Below are positions 1 through 9,414 of a DNA stretch of 64,000 nt, in pieces (positions within the stretch are counted from its first letter, which is position 1; every line of letters starts with the position of its first letter). Location of the stretch: positions 8,866,001 to 8,930,000 of the forward strand of contig NZ_CP053452.2 in NCBI RefSeq assembly GCF_013128195.2, given 5' to 3'. The stretch is from Frigoriglobus tundricola (lineage in GTDB: Bacteria; Planctomycetota; Planctomycetia; Gemmatales; Gemmataceae). The position numbers and the translations under genes are program-made. The notes beneath the pieces were generated by a model that was not told where the DNA came from, ran no database searches, and saw only the letters and a list, made by a program, of their open reading frames with translations.

Positions 1-361
1 CCGGTTTGACGATGTAGCTGTTCACGCCCAGTGCGTAGCACTCGGCGAGGTCGCGGTCCTCCCGTGACGAGGTCAACACGACGACCGGTACGGAGCGGGT
101 CCCGGGGTCGCTCTTGATCCGCCGTAGGACCTCGATCCCGTCGAGCAGGGGGAGCTTGAGATCGAGAAGGATCACGTAGGGTGGCGCACCGACCGGACGG
201 GTCGCGTACCGCCCCGTCCGGAAGACGAATTCCAGCGCCTCGACCCCGTCACGCGCCACGTGAATCGTATTTGCGAGGTGATGCCTTCGAAAGGCGTGCT
301 GGACGAGTGCGATATCGGCCGGATCGTCCTCTGCGAGGAGGATTTCGACGGAAGGTAACAT
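1..361 (-). CDS. Response regulator, single receiver domain (Rcp1-like), 3' end cut by window edge
   Basis: This is a cytoplasmic single-domain receiver that would accept a phosphoryl group from a histidine kinase. The translation starts MLPSVEILLAEDDPADI, with the acidic pair (EDD) near residues 10-12. The phosphoacceptor lies in ILLDLKLP and the lysine in the last visible residues (IVKP). The insertion between beta-2 and alpha-2 (FRTGRYATRP) is typical of the Rcp1 family, which pairs with phytochrome-like or PAS-rich kinases. About 120 residues are visible, and the C-terminus lies outside the window. The gene sits 170 bp downstream of the multi-PAS kinase on the same strand, so that kinase is the likely partner. 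Family assignment is firm; the partner is inferred from position. Confidence 0.9.
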   Translation of the reverse strand, partial: MLPSVEILLAEDDPADIALVQHAFRRHHLANTIHVARDGVEALEFVFRTGRYATRPVGAPPYVILLDLKLPLLDGIEVLRRIKSDPGTRSVPVVVLTSSREDRDLAECYALGVNSYIVKP

Positions 362-531
362 CGACAAGCGAGTCCTGTTAAAGCCCGGTGTGTCCCTGAA
401 GCTCATCGCACACCGCGTGCCAATCGTTTTGTTCACTCCGTTCCTCGCAGAACGCACGTTCGTGACCGAAAGGTGCCAGACGTGCGCCAAAACCGCACAC
501 CCGCGGTGCGATCACAGCACACCTTGCCAGG

Positions 532-1401
532 TCAACTGGGGTGGCCGATCGTGAAGAAGAACGTCGCCCCGCGCCCGGGTTCGGAGACGGCCCAGACCCG
601 CCCGCCGTGCCGGTGAACGATCCGCTGAACCAGGGCCAGTCCGATGCCCGTCCCCTCGAACTCCTCTGCCCGGTGCAACCTCTGGAACACCCCGAACAGC
701 TTGTGCGCGTACCGCATGTCGAACCCGACCCCGTTGTCGCGGACGTAATACTCGGGGCCGTCGGGGCCGAGCGTGGCTCCGACCTCGATCCGCGCCGGCT
801 CGCGCCCATAACTGTACTTGATCGCGTTGGACAACAGGTTCAGCCACACCTGCCGGATCAGCCCGGGGTCGGCCGCGCACGCCGGCAGATCGCCCACCCG
901 CGTCTCGATCCGGTGCCGTTCCGCCGGCGGGACGGTCTCACGCAGGCACTCCTCGACCAGGTGTCGGGGGTCGACGGTCTGGCGGCGGACGGCCTGGCGC
1001 CCGAGCCGCGAGAACGCCAAGAGATCGTCCACCAACTGCCCCATCCGCAGCGCCGCTTTTGCGATCAGCTCCAGGTGCCCGCGGGCCTCCTCCGGGAGCC
1101 CCGCGCCGCACGCCTCGCGTACTATGTTCGTGAACCCGGCGATGTGCCGAATGGGCGCGCGGAGGTCGTGCGAGACGGAGTAGGAGAACGACTCCAGTTC
1201 CCGGTTCGCCGCCTCCAGTTCGGCCGTGCGCGCCCGGACCCGCTGCTCCAGTTCGGCGTTGAGTTGGCGGATCTCGGTCTCGGCCCGTTTGCGGTCGGTG
1301 ATGTCCTGGATCGAGCCCCGGACGCGCACCACCCGGCCGCCCTCGACGATCGGGCGGCAGATCGTGCGGACCCACTTCTTCACCCCCTTCGCGGAGGTCA
1401 T
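532..1401 (-). CDS. Histidine kinase catalytic part (PAS end, HisKA, HATPase_c) of a split multi-PAS kinase
   Basis: This is the transmitter half of the kinase encoded just upstream. It carries the end of a PAS/PAC domain (GSIQDITDRKRAE), a short coiled coil, a HisKA H-box with the phosphorylated histidine in SYSVSHDLRAPI, and a HATPase_c domain with an N-box (LLSNAIKYS), a G1 box (DNGVGFD) and a G2 box (GTGIGLALVQ). It is in the same frame as the gene at 1591-6615, and only one TAG codon (1591-1593) separates them. Reading continues without any other stop from 1590 down to the ATG at 1401, and that stretch supplies the rest of the PAS fold. If translated alone from 1401, the kinase would lack its membrane and sensory domains. 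No good independent ribosome site is evident. Confidence 0.85.
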   Translation of the reverse strand: MTSAKGVKKWVRTICRPIVEGGRVVRVRGSIQDITDRKRAETEIRQLNAELEQRVRARTAELEAANRELESFSYSVSHDLRAPIRHIAGFTNIVREACGAGLPEEARGHLELIAKAALRMGQLVDDLLAFSRLGRQAVRRQTVDPRHLVEECLRETVPPAERHRIETRVGDLPACAADPGLIRQVWLNLLSNAIKYSYGREPARIEVGATLGPDGPEYYVRDNGVGFDMRYAHKLFGVFQRLHRAEEFEGTGIGLALVQRIVHRHGGRVWAVSEPGRGATFFFTIGHPS

Positions 1402-1590
1402 CTGGAGCTCGAGGTCATGGGGCGTGCCGACCCGGGAGGCCGCGTCGATGGCCGCGCGCAGTTCGGCCCGCTGTTCGGCCGCGAAAAAGTTGAACGCGTC
1501 CGCCAGGGCGGGCGGTCCGGACGCGTCCAGGTCGTAGATGTGAGCGGCCCCCGCCGTCCAGTCGGTTTCCAGCGTGACCGGGTCGAACCC

Positions 1591-4500
1591 CTACCCGCCG
1601 ACGTGGGCCAGGTCGGCGGCCTCCCGGAGCATCAGTTCCTGGTGGCGGAGCTGGAGTTCGAGCCGTTTCCGCTCGGTCAGATTGTGGAGAACGACCAGGG
1701 TCGCGCTCGCGCCGTGATCGGTAATGGGCAGCGCCGTGACGAACACGGGCACGGTCCGGCCGTCGAGCCGGACGGCCGTCTCCTCCCGCCCCGGGACCGG
1801 GGCGCCGGTCGCCCGGATGAGAGCGATCCGTGCGCGGATGGCCCCGTGGTCGTCCGGGTGCATCAGATCGAACGGCGACTTGCCGTGGAGCTGGGTCGGG
1901 TCCGCCGCCCCGAACAGGCGGACGCAGGCCGGGTTGCAGAACGCGAGCCGCCGGTCGATGCTAACGTAAACCGCATCGGGCAGGAACTCGATCAGCGTCC
2001 GGAACCGCGTTTCGCTCGCCCGAAGGGAGTCCTCGATCCGGCGTCGGGCGGTGATGTCGGCGGCGACCAGGACGGCCCGCCGCGGGCCGCCGCGTTCAAA
2101 ATAGACCTGTTTCCGGGCGCTCAGCCACCGCACCGACCCGTCGGCACAGGTGATTCGGTGGTCCAGCACCAGTAGCCCGTCGCCGGCCGGGTCGAGATTG
2201 TCCGCGATCCGGCGCTCGATCTCGTCCCGATCGGCGGGGAAGAACCGGGCGTGGACGGCCGCACGGGGCAGCGGCTCGTCAGCCGGGAGGTCGAACATGG
2301 TCGCCGCGTACGGGGAGAGGAGCACCGTATCGGAGTCGTAGTCGATCCGAACCACGCCGAGACCGGCCACCTCAATGGCCAGCCGCAGCCGCGCCTCGCT
2401 CTCGCGCAACGCGGCTTCGGCCTGCCGGCGTCCGGTTATGTCGGTCACCAGAGCAATCAGGTGGGTGACTCGACCGGCCCCGTCGTGGAGTGCCGACACC
2501 ACCTTATGGACCCACACGGGGGTGCCGCTTTTATTGAGGAACCGGTTTTCGATCTCGTACCCGGAGATCTCGCCCGCCGCAAGCTGGCGGAGCAGGGACA
2601 TGTTCCTGTCCCGATCGTCGGGGTGGATCAGTTCCGCCAGGTCGGCCGTCCGCAGTTCGTCCTCGGTCAGCCCCAAAACGGCACGGTACGCCGGATTGCC
2701 CTGGAGGAACCGGCCGGCCGGATCGGTGATCCCGATCCCGGTGGCCGCGTACTCGAACACGCTACGGAAGCGCGCCTCGCTCTGGCGGAGGGCGGCCTTG
2801 GCCCGTTTGCGCTCGGCGAACTGGCCGATCTGGCCGCCCAGGCTGTCGAACACCTGTAACAGTTCCTCATCGGGCGGCCGGAGCCCCCGCGTGAAGAACT
2901 CGACGACGCCAAAAACTTCGCTGCCGCAGCGGATCGGCAAGCCGAAGGCCCCGCACAACCCGGCCGCGCGGGCGGCCGCGTTTCTCAAGAACCACGAGGC
3001 GGCCCGTACGTCGGCCACCCACACCGCCCGCCCCGCGGCCCAGACCCTGCCGGGCAGTCCCACATCGAACCGGAACGTCATGCGCCGCGACTCGGCACAG
3101 AACGTGGCGAGGGACTCATCCGCGCCGGCCCAGACGTCCACGAGCGTGAGCACCCCCTCCGCTTCGTCCCGCGTCCAGAGGGCGCCGAGGTCCCAACCGG
3201 TCGATTCACACACGGCCCGCAGGATCGCGGGGGCGGCCTCCCGCAGGCTCTCGGTGTCCGTCAGGATGCTCACCACCGCGTGTTGGACCGCCAGGCGCTG
3301 GCGGGCGCGGACCCGACCGGTGATGTCGTGAACGATCTTCGAGGCCCCGACGATCTGGCCGGCCGCGTTCCGGATGGGCGAGATCGTCAGGGAGACGTCG
3401 ATCGGGCGCCCGTCCCGGGCGAGCCGCACGGTGTCAAAGTGCTCGACCCGGGCGCCGAGCCGGAGCCGGGCCAGGATCTCGTCCTCCTCGTTGAGCCGGC
3501 TCGCCGGAATCAGGTGCGTGATCGAGCGCCCGATCATTTCCGCCGCGGGGTACCCGAACAGGCGCTCGGCGCCCGCGTTCCAGGTCCGAATGGTGCCGTC
3601 GAGGGTCTTGCTCACGATCGCGTCGTTCGACGATTCGACAATGGCCGCGAGCTGTGCGCGGGCCTCCTCCGCCTGTTTCTGGCGGGTCACGTCGCGCCCC
3701 ACAACGACGGCCCCGACGACCGCCCCGGCCTCGTCCCGGATCGGGGCGAAGTTGAAACTCCCGATCCAGCTCTCGCCCGTGTCCCGCCGCTGGAGGCGGT
3801 ACTCGACGTTGTTTCCGCCCTCGCCCCGGAGCGCCCGGGAGTCGGCCCACTGCTCCAGCGGAGCGGGGACCCCGTCCGCCCGGGAGACGGCGAGGACCGC
3901 CGGGTACGCGGCCAGCGTCCGCGGGCACTCGGCTTTGGTCCGGAACTTGTGGAACGTGGCGAACGCCTCGTTGAACTCGATGAACCGCCCGCCCGCGTCG
4001 GAAATGGACAGCGCATCGGTCATGCTGTCCAGCGCCGCGGTCAGCCGCGCGCGGCTGGTGCGGAGGGCGCTCTCGGCCCGTCGGGGCTCGGAAATGTCGA
4101 TCAACGCGGCAATAACGGTCGGCCGCCCGGCGCGGTCCGGCCCCGGTTCGTACATGACCCGGAACCAGCGGGAGTCGCTCGCGCCGGGCACCGGTGGGAG
4201 CGCCAGTTCGTACTCCACCCGCGCGCCCGCGAGGGCCCGGTCGAGTCGGGGGCGGATCTGTTCCCACCCGTGGGGCAACAGGTCCGGAACCCGGCGGCCG
4301 AGGACCGTGCCCGGGTCCAACCCGAGCACATCGGTGTACGCCTCGTTGGCGAACAGGTACTCGTACCGCTCGCTCACCACGACCAGGCCGACCCGCGCGG
4401 CCCCGGTGACGGCGCGCAGGAGCCCCTCCCGGTCACGCACCCCCTGCTCGGCGGCCTTGCGCTCGGTGAGGTCGCGGGCGGACGCGAGGAACACCGTCCG

Positions 4501-6615
4501 CCCCTCCCACGGGATGACGGACAAGCGGATCTCCACCGGGAAAACCGTGTGGTCCTTGCGCCGGTGGGTGGTTTCAAAGGTGTCCCGCAGAGCGGGCCGG
4601 CTCGGGTGCTCCTCCCACTTCTCCGGGGCGGCCCGGCGGGTAAAGGTGCCATCGATGTCGCAGACCCCGAGCCGGAGCAGTTCGGTCGTCGTGTACCCCA
4701 GTGCGGCCGCCGCGCTGGGGTTGACGTAGAGGAGCGTGCCGGCCTCGTCGTGCACGTAAAGCGGATCGGCCAGTCCCTCGGCCACCGCCCGCAGCCGGGC
4801 CTCGCTCTGGCGGAGGGCCTCCTCGGCCCGCTTGCGGTCGGTCACGTCCTGCCACGTTCCGAGGATGCCGACGACCCGCCCGCCCGCGTCCCGGAGGGGC
4901 ACCTTATTCGTGTCCAGCCAGATGGTCCGTCCGTCGGCCAGCGCCAAGGTCTCATTGACACCGTACCGCGGCCGCCCCGATTCGAACACCTCCCGGTCGA
5001 CCCGCATAAACTCCGCGGCCTGAGCCGGGGTGACCGACGGCAGGTCCGTGTCGGCCCGGCCGACCACCTGGTCGGGGGAATCGAACCCGAGCGCCCGCGC
5101 GACCACCGCGTTGCACCCCAGGTGGCGGGACCGGCGGTCCTTCCAGAACACCCCGTGCGGAACGGTGTCCAGGATCAGTCGCAGCATGTCCCGGACCCCG
5201 CGGGCGTCCTCCTCGGCGCGCTTCCGGCCGGTCACGTCCACCAGGCACCCGTGCCAGAGGGTCGACCCGTCCGGCAACCGGGCGGGCGCCGAGTACCCCT
5301 CCACCCAGATCTCCCCGACCGACGGGTTGAGGACCCGGAACTCGGCCCGCCAGAGGGACAGCGTTCGGGCGGACTCATCGATGGTGGTCCGCACGAGCGC
5401 CAGGTCGTCGGGGTGGATGCGCGCGACGAGCGGCGCCGCGTCGCGGGCCAGTTCCGCCGGGGGGAGCCCGTAAATCGACTCGATCCGCGTGCTCGCGTAC
5501 GGAACGCACGCCGAGCCGTCCGGGCGGAGGAGGAAGGAGCAGACAACGGCCGGGGCCGCCTCGACGAGCTTCTCGAACCGGTCCCGCTCGGCCCGCAGTT
5601 GCCGCTCGGCCTCCTTGCGGTCGGTGATGTCGCGGGAGATGCCGATGACGCCGATGACGGTGCCGGCCCCGTCGTGGTACGGCAGTTTCGTCGCCAGGTA
5701 GGTGCGGGTGACCCCGTCCGCGGTCAGCGCCTCCTCGGCGGTCTCCGCCGCGCCGGTCGCCATGATTTTCCGGTCCCGGGCCATCACGTCCCGGGCGCTC
5801 TCGGGGTCGAACAGCGCGGTGTCGTCGGCCCCGAGGACTTCGGCCACCGATTTCCCGACGAACCGGGCGGCCGCCTCGTTGAACAGCAGGTACTTCCCGT
5901 TCCGGTCCTTCACGAACATGGCGTCCGTCGTTCCGCCGACCACCGCACGGAGCAACTCGGCCGACCGCCGGTCGCGGTCCTCCGCGCGGCGCCGCGCATC
6001 GGCTTCCCGCCGAAGCGACCGGCCGGCCAGTACGGCGAAGCCGAACACGATCGCGAGCAGCACCCCGGCCGCGCCCAACACCCCCCCGAAAACCCGCCCC
6101 TGCCGCTGGGTCAGTTCGCCGAGCCGGGCCTGCGCCGCGGCATCGGCCCGGGCCGCCTGACCCGCCAGTTGGTGGTACCGTACGCGGAACTCGACCACCG
6201 ACCGCGGGTCGGCGCGGCCCGGCCCCTGCCACTCGCCGAGTCGATCCCGAAACCGCTCCACCTCCACCGCGAACTCGTGCCGGACGGGCCCCGCACCCGC
6301 TCCGCCGTGCGTCCCCTCCTCGAACGACCGGACCGCCTGGCGCAGGAGGGCGAGGCCCTGCGCCCGGTCGTAGGGCGGGCCGGGGCCGTCCGCGCTCACA
6401 ACGTGGACGAACCCGTCGGCCAGGTCGAGCCGCGCCTGACCGAACCGCCGCACTTCATCGGATTCGCGCGCGAGCGCCCGACGCTGCTGGATGTGGAGTA
6501 CGGCGATGAGAACGCAGATCCCCACCCCCGCGACCGCGGCGGCCCAGACCCGAACCCGCGGATCGGCCGGCCATTTGACAAACGATCGACGAGCCGAATG
6601 AGCGTCAGGCCCCAC
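1591..6615 (-). CDS. Membrane multi-PAS/GAF sensor (N-terminal part of giant histidine kinase), ends at in-frame TAG
   Basis: This is the sensory part of a membrane histidine kinase. A GTG start at 6615 gives one membrane helix at about residues 22-42, an extracytoplasmic domain of about 140 residues and a second helix near 185-210. Then follow PAS1 to PAS7, a GAF domain (roughly 1110-1285), PAS8 to PAS10 and the first part of PAS11. Many PAS units end in the PAC signature (DITDRKEAE, DVTDRKRAE, DLTERKAAE). The frame stops at TAG 1591-1593 directly after the motif ADLAHVGG. In PAS folds of this type a tryptophan normally follows GG, and TGG to TAG is a single transition. The same frame then continues through the rest of PAS11 into HisKA and HATPase_c. 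The intact protein would have about 2,027 residues. Ligands are unknown. Confidence 0.85.
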   Translation of the reverse strand: MGPDAHSARRSFVKWPADPRVRVWAAAVAGVGICVLIAVLHIQQRRALARESDEVRRFGQARLDLADGFVHVVSADGPGPPYDRAQGLALLRQAVRSFEEGTHGGAGAGPVRHEFAVEVERFRDRLGEWQGPGRADPRSVVEFRVRYHQLAGQAARADAAAQARLGELTQRQGRVFGGVLGAAGVLLAIVFGFAVLAGRSLRREADARRRAEDRDRRSAELLRAVVGGTTDAMFVKDRNGKYLLFNEAAARFVGKSVAEVLGADDTALFDPESARDVMARDRKIMATGAAETAEEALTADGVTRTYLATKLPYHDGAGTVIGVIGISRDITDRKEAERQLRAERDRFEKLVEAAPAVVCSFLLRPDGSACVPYASTRIESIYGLPPAELARDAAPLVARIHPDDLALVRTTIDESARTLSLWRAEFRVLNPSVGEIWVEGYSAPARLPDGSTLWHGCLVDVTGRKRAEEDARGVRDMLRLILDTVPHGVFWKDRRSRHLGCNAVVARALGFDSPDQVVGRADTDLPSVTPAQAAEFMRVDREVFESGRPRYGVNETLALADGRTIWLDTNKVPLRDAGGRVVGILGTWQDVTDRKRAEEALRQSEARLRAVAEGLADPLYVHDEAGTLLYVNPSAAAALGYTTTELLRLGVCDIDGTFTRRAAPEKWEEHPSRPALRDTFETTHRRKDHTVFPVEIRLSVIPWEGRTVFLASARDLTERKAAEQGVRDREGLLRAVTGAARVGLVVVSERYEYLFANEAYTDVLGLDPGTVLGRRVPDLLPHGWEQIRPRLDRALAGARVEYELALPPVPGASDSRWFRVMYEPGPDRAGRPTVIAALIDISEPRRAESALRTSRARLTAALDSMTDALSISDAGGRFIEFNEAFATFHKFRTKAECPRTLAAYPAVLAVSRADGVPAPLEQWADSRALRGEGGNNVEYRLQRRDTGESWIGSFNFAPIRDEAGAVVGAVVVGRDVTRQKQAEEARAQLAAIVESSNDAIVSKTLDGTIRTWNAGAERLFGYPAAEMIGRSITHLIPASRLNEEDEILARLRLGARVEHFDTVRLARDGRPIDVSLTISPIRNAAGQIVGASKIVHDITGRVRARQRLAVQHAVVSILTDTESLREAAPAILRAVCESTGWDLGALWTRDEAEGVLTLVDVWAGADESLATFCAESRRMTFRFDVGLPGRVWAAGRAVWVADVRAASWFLRNAAARAAGLCGAFGLPIRCGSEVFGVVEFFTRGLRPPDEELLQVFDSLGGQIGQFAERKRAKAALRQSEARFRSVFEYAATGIGITDPAGRFLQGNPAYRAVLGLTEDELRTADLAELIHPDDRDRNMSLLRQLAAGEISGYEIENRFLNKSGTPVWVHKVVSALHDGAGRVTHLIALVTDITGRRQAEAALRESEARLRLAIEVAGLGVVRIDYDSDTVLLSPYAATMFDLPADEPLPRAAVHARFFPADRDEIERRIADNLDPAGDGLLVLDHRITCADGSVRWLSARKQVYFERGGPRRAVLVAADITARRRIEDSLRASETRFRTLIEFLPDAVYVSIDRRLAFCNPACVRLFGAADPTQLHGKSPFDLMHPDDHGAIRARIALIRATGAPVPGREETAVRLDGRTVPVFVTALPITDHGASATLVVLHNLTERKRLELQLRHQELMLREAADLAHVGG

Positions 6616-7267
6616 GGTGCGAGTACCTCCCCGGCTGTCTCCCGGTCCGGGAGTTCATCGGCGGTGACCCCGGACGCGGCAACGGTTGTTCGTCCGAACC
6701 CGGGCGTTCCCCGGCGGCGGTGCCCAGACGTCGCGTCGAGAACGTTCCGCGCGTCTCGTTCAGTGAAGGGACCGGCACCGACGCACCGGGTCCAGGGGCC
6801 GAACGACCCGACAGGTCAACCGCGAACCGTCAGTTCGCAACAACAATAAATAATTATAATATTAATTATAATTTATTGTCATTTTCACAACAAATCACAC
6901 CCCATCTACGCTTTACACCGACGGCTCGGCAGCCGCACGGCCGAGCCGCTCGGGTGGTCCGAAAATCGCTTCACCGGAAGTCGGTAACACCATATCAGAA
7001 AAACGGCGGCGTGAACAGAAGTAGACGGGACCGTCCGAATTCGACTCAAGAGTCCTGACCAACCGGCGGCACGCACACGGTCCGCACCGCGCCGCTTCAG
7101 ATGGGCCGCCCTTGGCGCGACCGACGTACTCGAGGTACGAAATCGGCGGAGCCGTTTCACACTGTGGTGAACGGTCCAGCCGGACCCGATTCGGCGCCAG
7201 TTCTGTGACGGCGTTCGCCCGACGGGCGAGCGGTTGCAAGTCTGGGGAGGAGGTGTATCACAAGCTC
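6616..7267. other. Divergent intergenic region with an AT-rich island
   Basis: I see no gene here. About 60 bases at 6838-6900 are almost pure A/T (runs such as aataattataatatt) in an otherwise very GC-rich sequence. The region lies between the kinase gene on minus and the dioxygenase fusion on plus, so it most likely holds both promoters. I could not fix a convincing -35/-10 pair. Confidence 0.5.
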
Positions 7268-9172
7268 ATGACCACACACAGCCCCCGGTTGAACGACCTC
7301 ATTTCGCGCCTCGACGACCTGGGCCGCGATGCCACCCTCGCCGGCATCGCCGAGTCGCTCACGACGGCCGCGCTCACGGCCGAGGACGTCGCGCCGTTCG
7401 TCCGCTCGAACCCGGCCATGTATCACCGCGCCCGGGTGGTGCAACGGGGCCATTACGAACTGCTCGTGATGACCTGGTTGCCGGGGCAGGCCAGCGAGCC
7501 GCACGACCACACCGGAGCCGTGTGCGCGCTCCAGGTGATCCGGGGCGCCGCGGTGGAGGGCGAGTACTCCGTCGCCCCGGACGGGTTCGCCGATCTGGAG
7601 TACGAGAGCCTGGTGCGCACCGGGCAGGTGACGGCCGGCCAGGACGGCGGGGTCCACACCGTCCGCAACCCGTCCGCGTCCGACCTCCTTGTCACCGTGC
7701 ATGTGTACGCCCCGCCGCTGGGCGAGGTGCGCCGGTACACGTGCCGACCGGGCTCGTCGGTGCCCCGGCCCCGATCCGACGGTCCCACGGCGCTGGTGGT
7801 CGGGGCCGGGTTCAGCGGCACGATGACCGCCGCGCACCTGCTCCGCTGCGCCCCGCAGTTGAATGTCGTACTCGCGGAGCGGCGGGGCTCGCTCGGCGAG
7901 GGCGTGGCCTACGGGACGCGTGACGCGGCCCACCTGCTGAACGTGCCCGCCGCGCGGATGAGTGCCTGGCCCGACCGCCCGACCGACTTCCTCGAGTGGG
8001 CCCGCCGGCGCGACCCCGCCGTTCACCCGACCGACTTCCTCCCCCGGCAGTGGTACGGCGACTACCTGCGGGACACGCTCCGCTCGACCGCCCGGCAGTC
8101 GCGCGGGCGACTCGACCTGATACTCGGAGAGGTGCGCCGCGTGGCCCGCCACCCCGACGGCGGGTGGATGGCCCACTTCGACCACGGCCCTTCGTTCCGG
8201 GCGGACGTTGTTGTGCTGGCCATCGGCCACCGCCCGCCGTCCGATCCGCTCCGCGGGGTGTGGGCCGGCCCGCGGGACCGGTTCATCCCCGACCCGTGGC
8301 GGCCGTTCGCGGTCGGAACCGTCCCGGCCGACGAGCCGGTCGCCATCCTCGGCAGCGGGCTGACGGCAGTGGATACCGTTCTGTCACTGTGCCAGACGCC
8401 CCGCTCGGCCCCGATCACCCTCATTTCGCGAAAGGGGCTCCTGCCCCACGCCCACGCCACCGCTCCGGTAACCCCGCAAGATCTCGCGGCATTCGTGAAC
8501 GAGTTGCTCGGAACCGGCCCCTCGCCGCGCGCCGCCGCACTCTCGTGCGGGATCCATCGCCGGGCGCGCAAACTCATAGCCGACGGCGGGGACTGGCGAT
8601 CCGTGGTCGACGGTCTCCGCCCCCACACCGCGCGACTCTGGCAAGCCCTGTCCCCGAGCGAACGGAGCCGGTTCCTGAGTCGGCTCCGGCCGTTCTGGGA
8701 GGCCCACCGCCACCGGATGGCCCCACAAGTGGCAGACCGGTTGGCCGAGTTGCGGCGGAGCGGGCTGGTCGAGTTGGTGGCGGGTCAAGTAGTTGGGACG
8801 CAGGCGTCACCGGACAACGTGCGCCTGGACATCGCACCGCGGAGGGGCGGCCCGTTGGTGTCACGGGCGGTCGGGTGGGTGATCAACTGCACCGGCCCGG
8901 CCCCGTCGAACCGTCCCGAGGCGAACCCGGTGATCGGATCGCTGTTGATCCACGGGTGGCTCACCCGGGACGAGTTGTCACTCGGCCTGGAAGTGGCTCC
9001 CGATGGCCAGGCGGTGGGGGCCAACGGGACAGCGGTCACCGACCTGTTCGTCGTCGGCACGTTGCGAAAACCTCAGACCTGGGAGAGTACGGCCGTGCCC
9101 GAGTTACGGCTTCAGGCGGCCGATGTGGCCGCCCGGATCGCGAACCGCTACCCGGCCGACGTGGGCCTCTGA
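7268..9172 (+). CDS. Cysteine dioxygenase-like domain fused to FAD/NAD(P)-binding protein
   Basis: This is a two-domain cytoplasmic protein of 634 residues. Residues 1 to about 165 match the cupin fold of bacterial cysteine dioxygenase, which oxidises cysteine to cysteine sulfinate with Fe(II) and O2. The three metal histidines can be seen as H79 and H81 (PHDHTG) and H130 (GGVHTVRN), followed by VTVHVYAPP. Residues from about 175 to the end form an FAD/NAD(P)-binding domain of the NAD_binding_9 type, with a first dinucleotide motif VVGAGFSGTM and a second Rossmann motif AILGSGLTAVD. The reading frame is open from 7112, but 7268 (ATG) is preferred: the encoded cupin begins shortly after and GGGGAGGAGG lies at 7244-7253. 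The substrate could be another thiol. The fusion may couple thiol oxidation to a flavin monooxygenase or reductase step, which is inference. Confidence 0.8.
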   Translation: MTTHSPRLNDLISRLDDLGRDATLAGIAESLTTAALTAEDVAPFVRSNPAMYHRARVVQRGHYELLVMTWLPGQASEPHDHTGAVCALQVIRGAAVEGEYSVAPDGFADLEYESLVRTGQVTAGQDGGVHTVRNPSASDLLVTVHVYAPPLGEVRRYTCRPGSSVPRPRSDGPTALVVGAGFSGTMTAAHLLRCAPQLNVVLAERRGSLGEGVAYGTRDAAHLLNVPAARMSAWPDRPTDFLEWARRRDPAVHPTDFLPRQWYGDYLRDTLRSTARQSRGRLDLILGEVRRVARHPDGGWMAHFDHGPSFRADVVVLAIGHRPPSDPLRGVWAGPRDRFIPDPWRPFAVGTVPADEPVAILGSGLTAVDTVLSLCQTPRSAPITLISRKGLLPHAHATAPVTPQDLAAFVNELLGTGPSPRAAALSCGIHRRARKLIADGGDWRSVVDGLRPHTARLWQALSPSERSRFLSRLRPFWEAHRHRMAPQVADRLAELRRSGLVELVAGQVVGTQASPDNVRLDIAPRRGGPLVSRAVGWVINCTGPAPSNRPEANPVIGSLLIHGWLTRDELSLGLEVAPDGQAVGANGTAVTDLFVVGTLRKPQTWESTAVPELRLQAADVAARIANRYPADVGL

Positions 9173-9218
9173 TAAGCGGTGGCACCACGCGAGCGCGGAG
9201 CCGCGCCGCGGTGTCTGT

Positions 9219-9262
9219 CTTTTGATCGTCGCCATCACGCCCCGTGCGGTGACGATCAAAAG
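9219..9262. terminator. Inverted repeat, probable terminator after the dioxygenase fusion
   Basis: Two 12-base arms (CTTTTGATCGTC at 9219-9230 and its exact complement at 9251-9262) form a stem that extends three more pairs inward. It begins 46 bases after the stop codon at 9172. No T-run follows, so it could also be a protein-binding palindrome. Confidence 0.5.
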
Positions 9263-9414
9263 GCGTTCGACACACGATCCTTTGACCGCCCTCGTTTGGG
9301 GGAAATTTTCCGACGGAGTGGTTCGGAAGGACAATTCGTGGGAGAATTTCGAGTGATGAGTGGCGAACCTCGCCGTCTTCTCTCGTGGGCATACCTGCAA
9401 CTGAGGACTGGGGC

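Noticed and set aside
3280-6849. 1,189-aa open frame on plus opposite the multi-PAS kinase
   Set aside because: It is a shadow of the GC-rich kinase gene: composition is P/G/R/V-rich with no domain, while the minus strand has clear PAS motifs.
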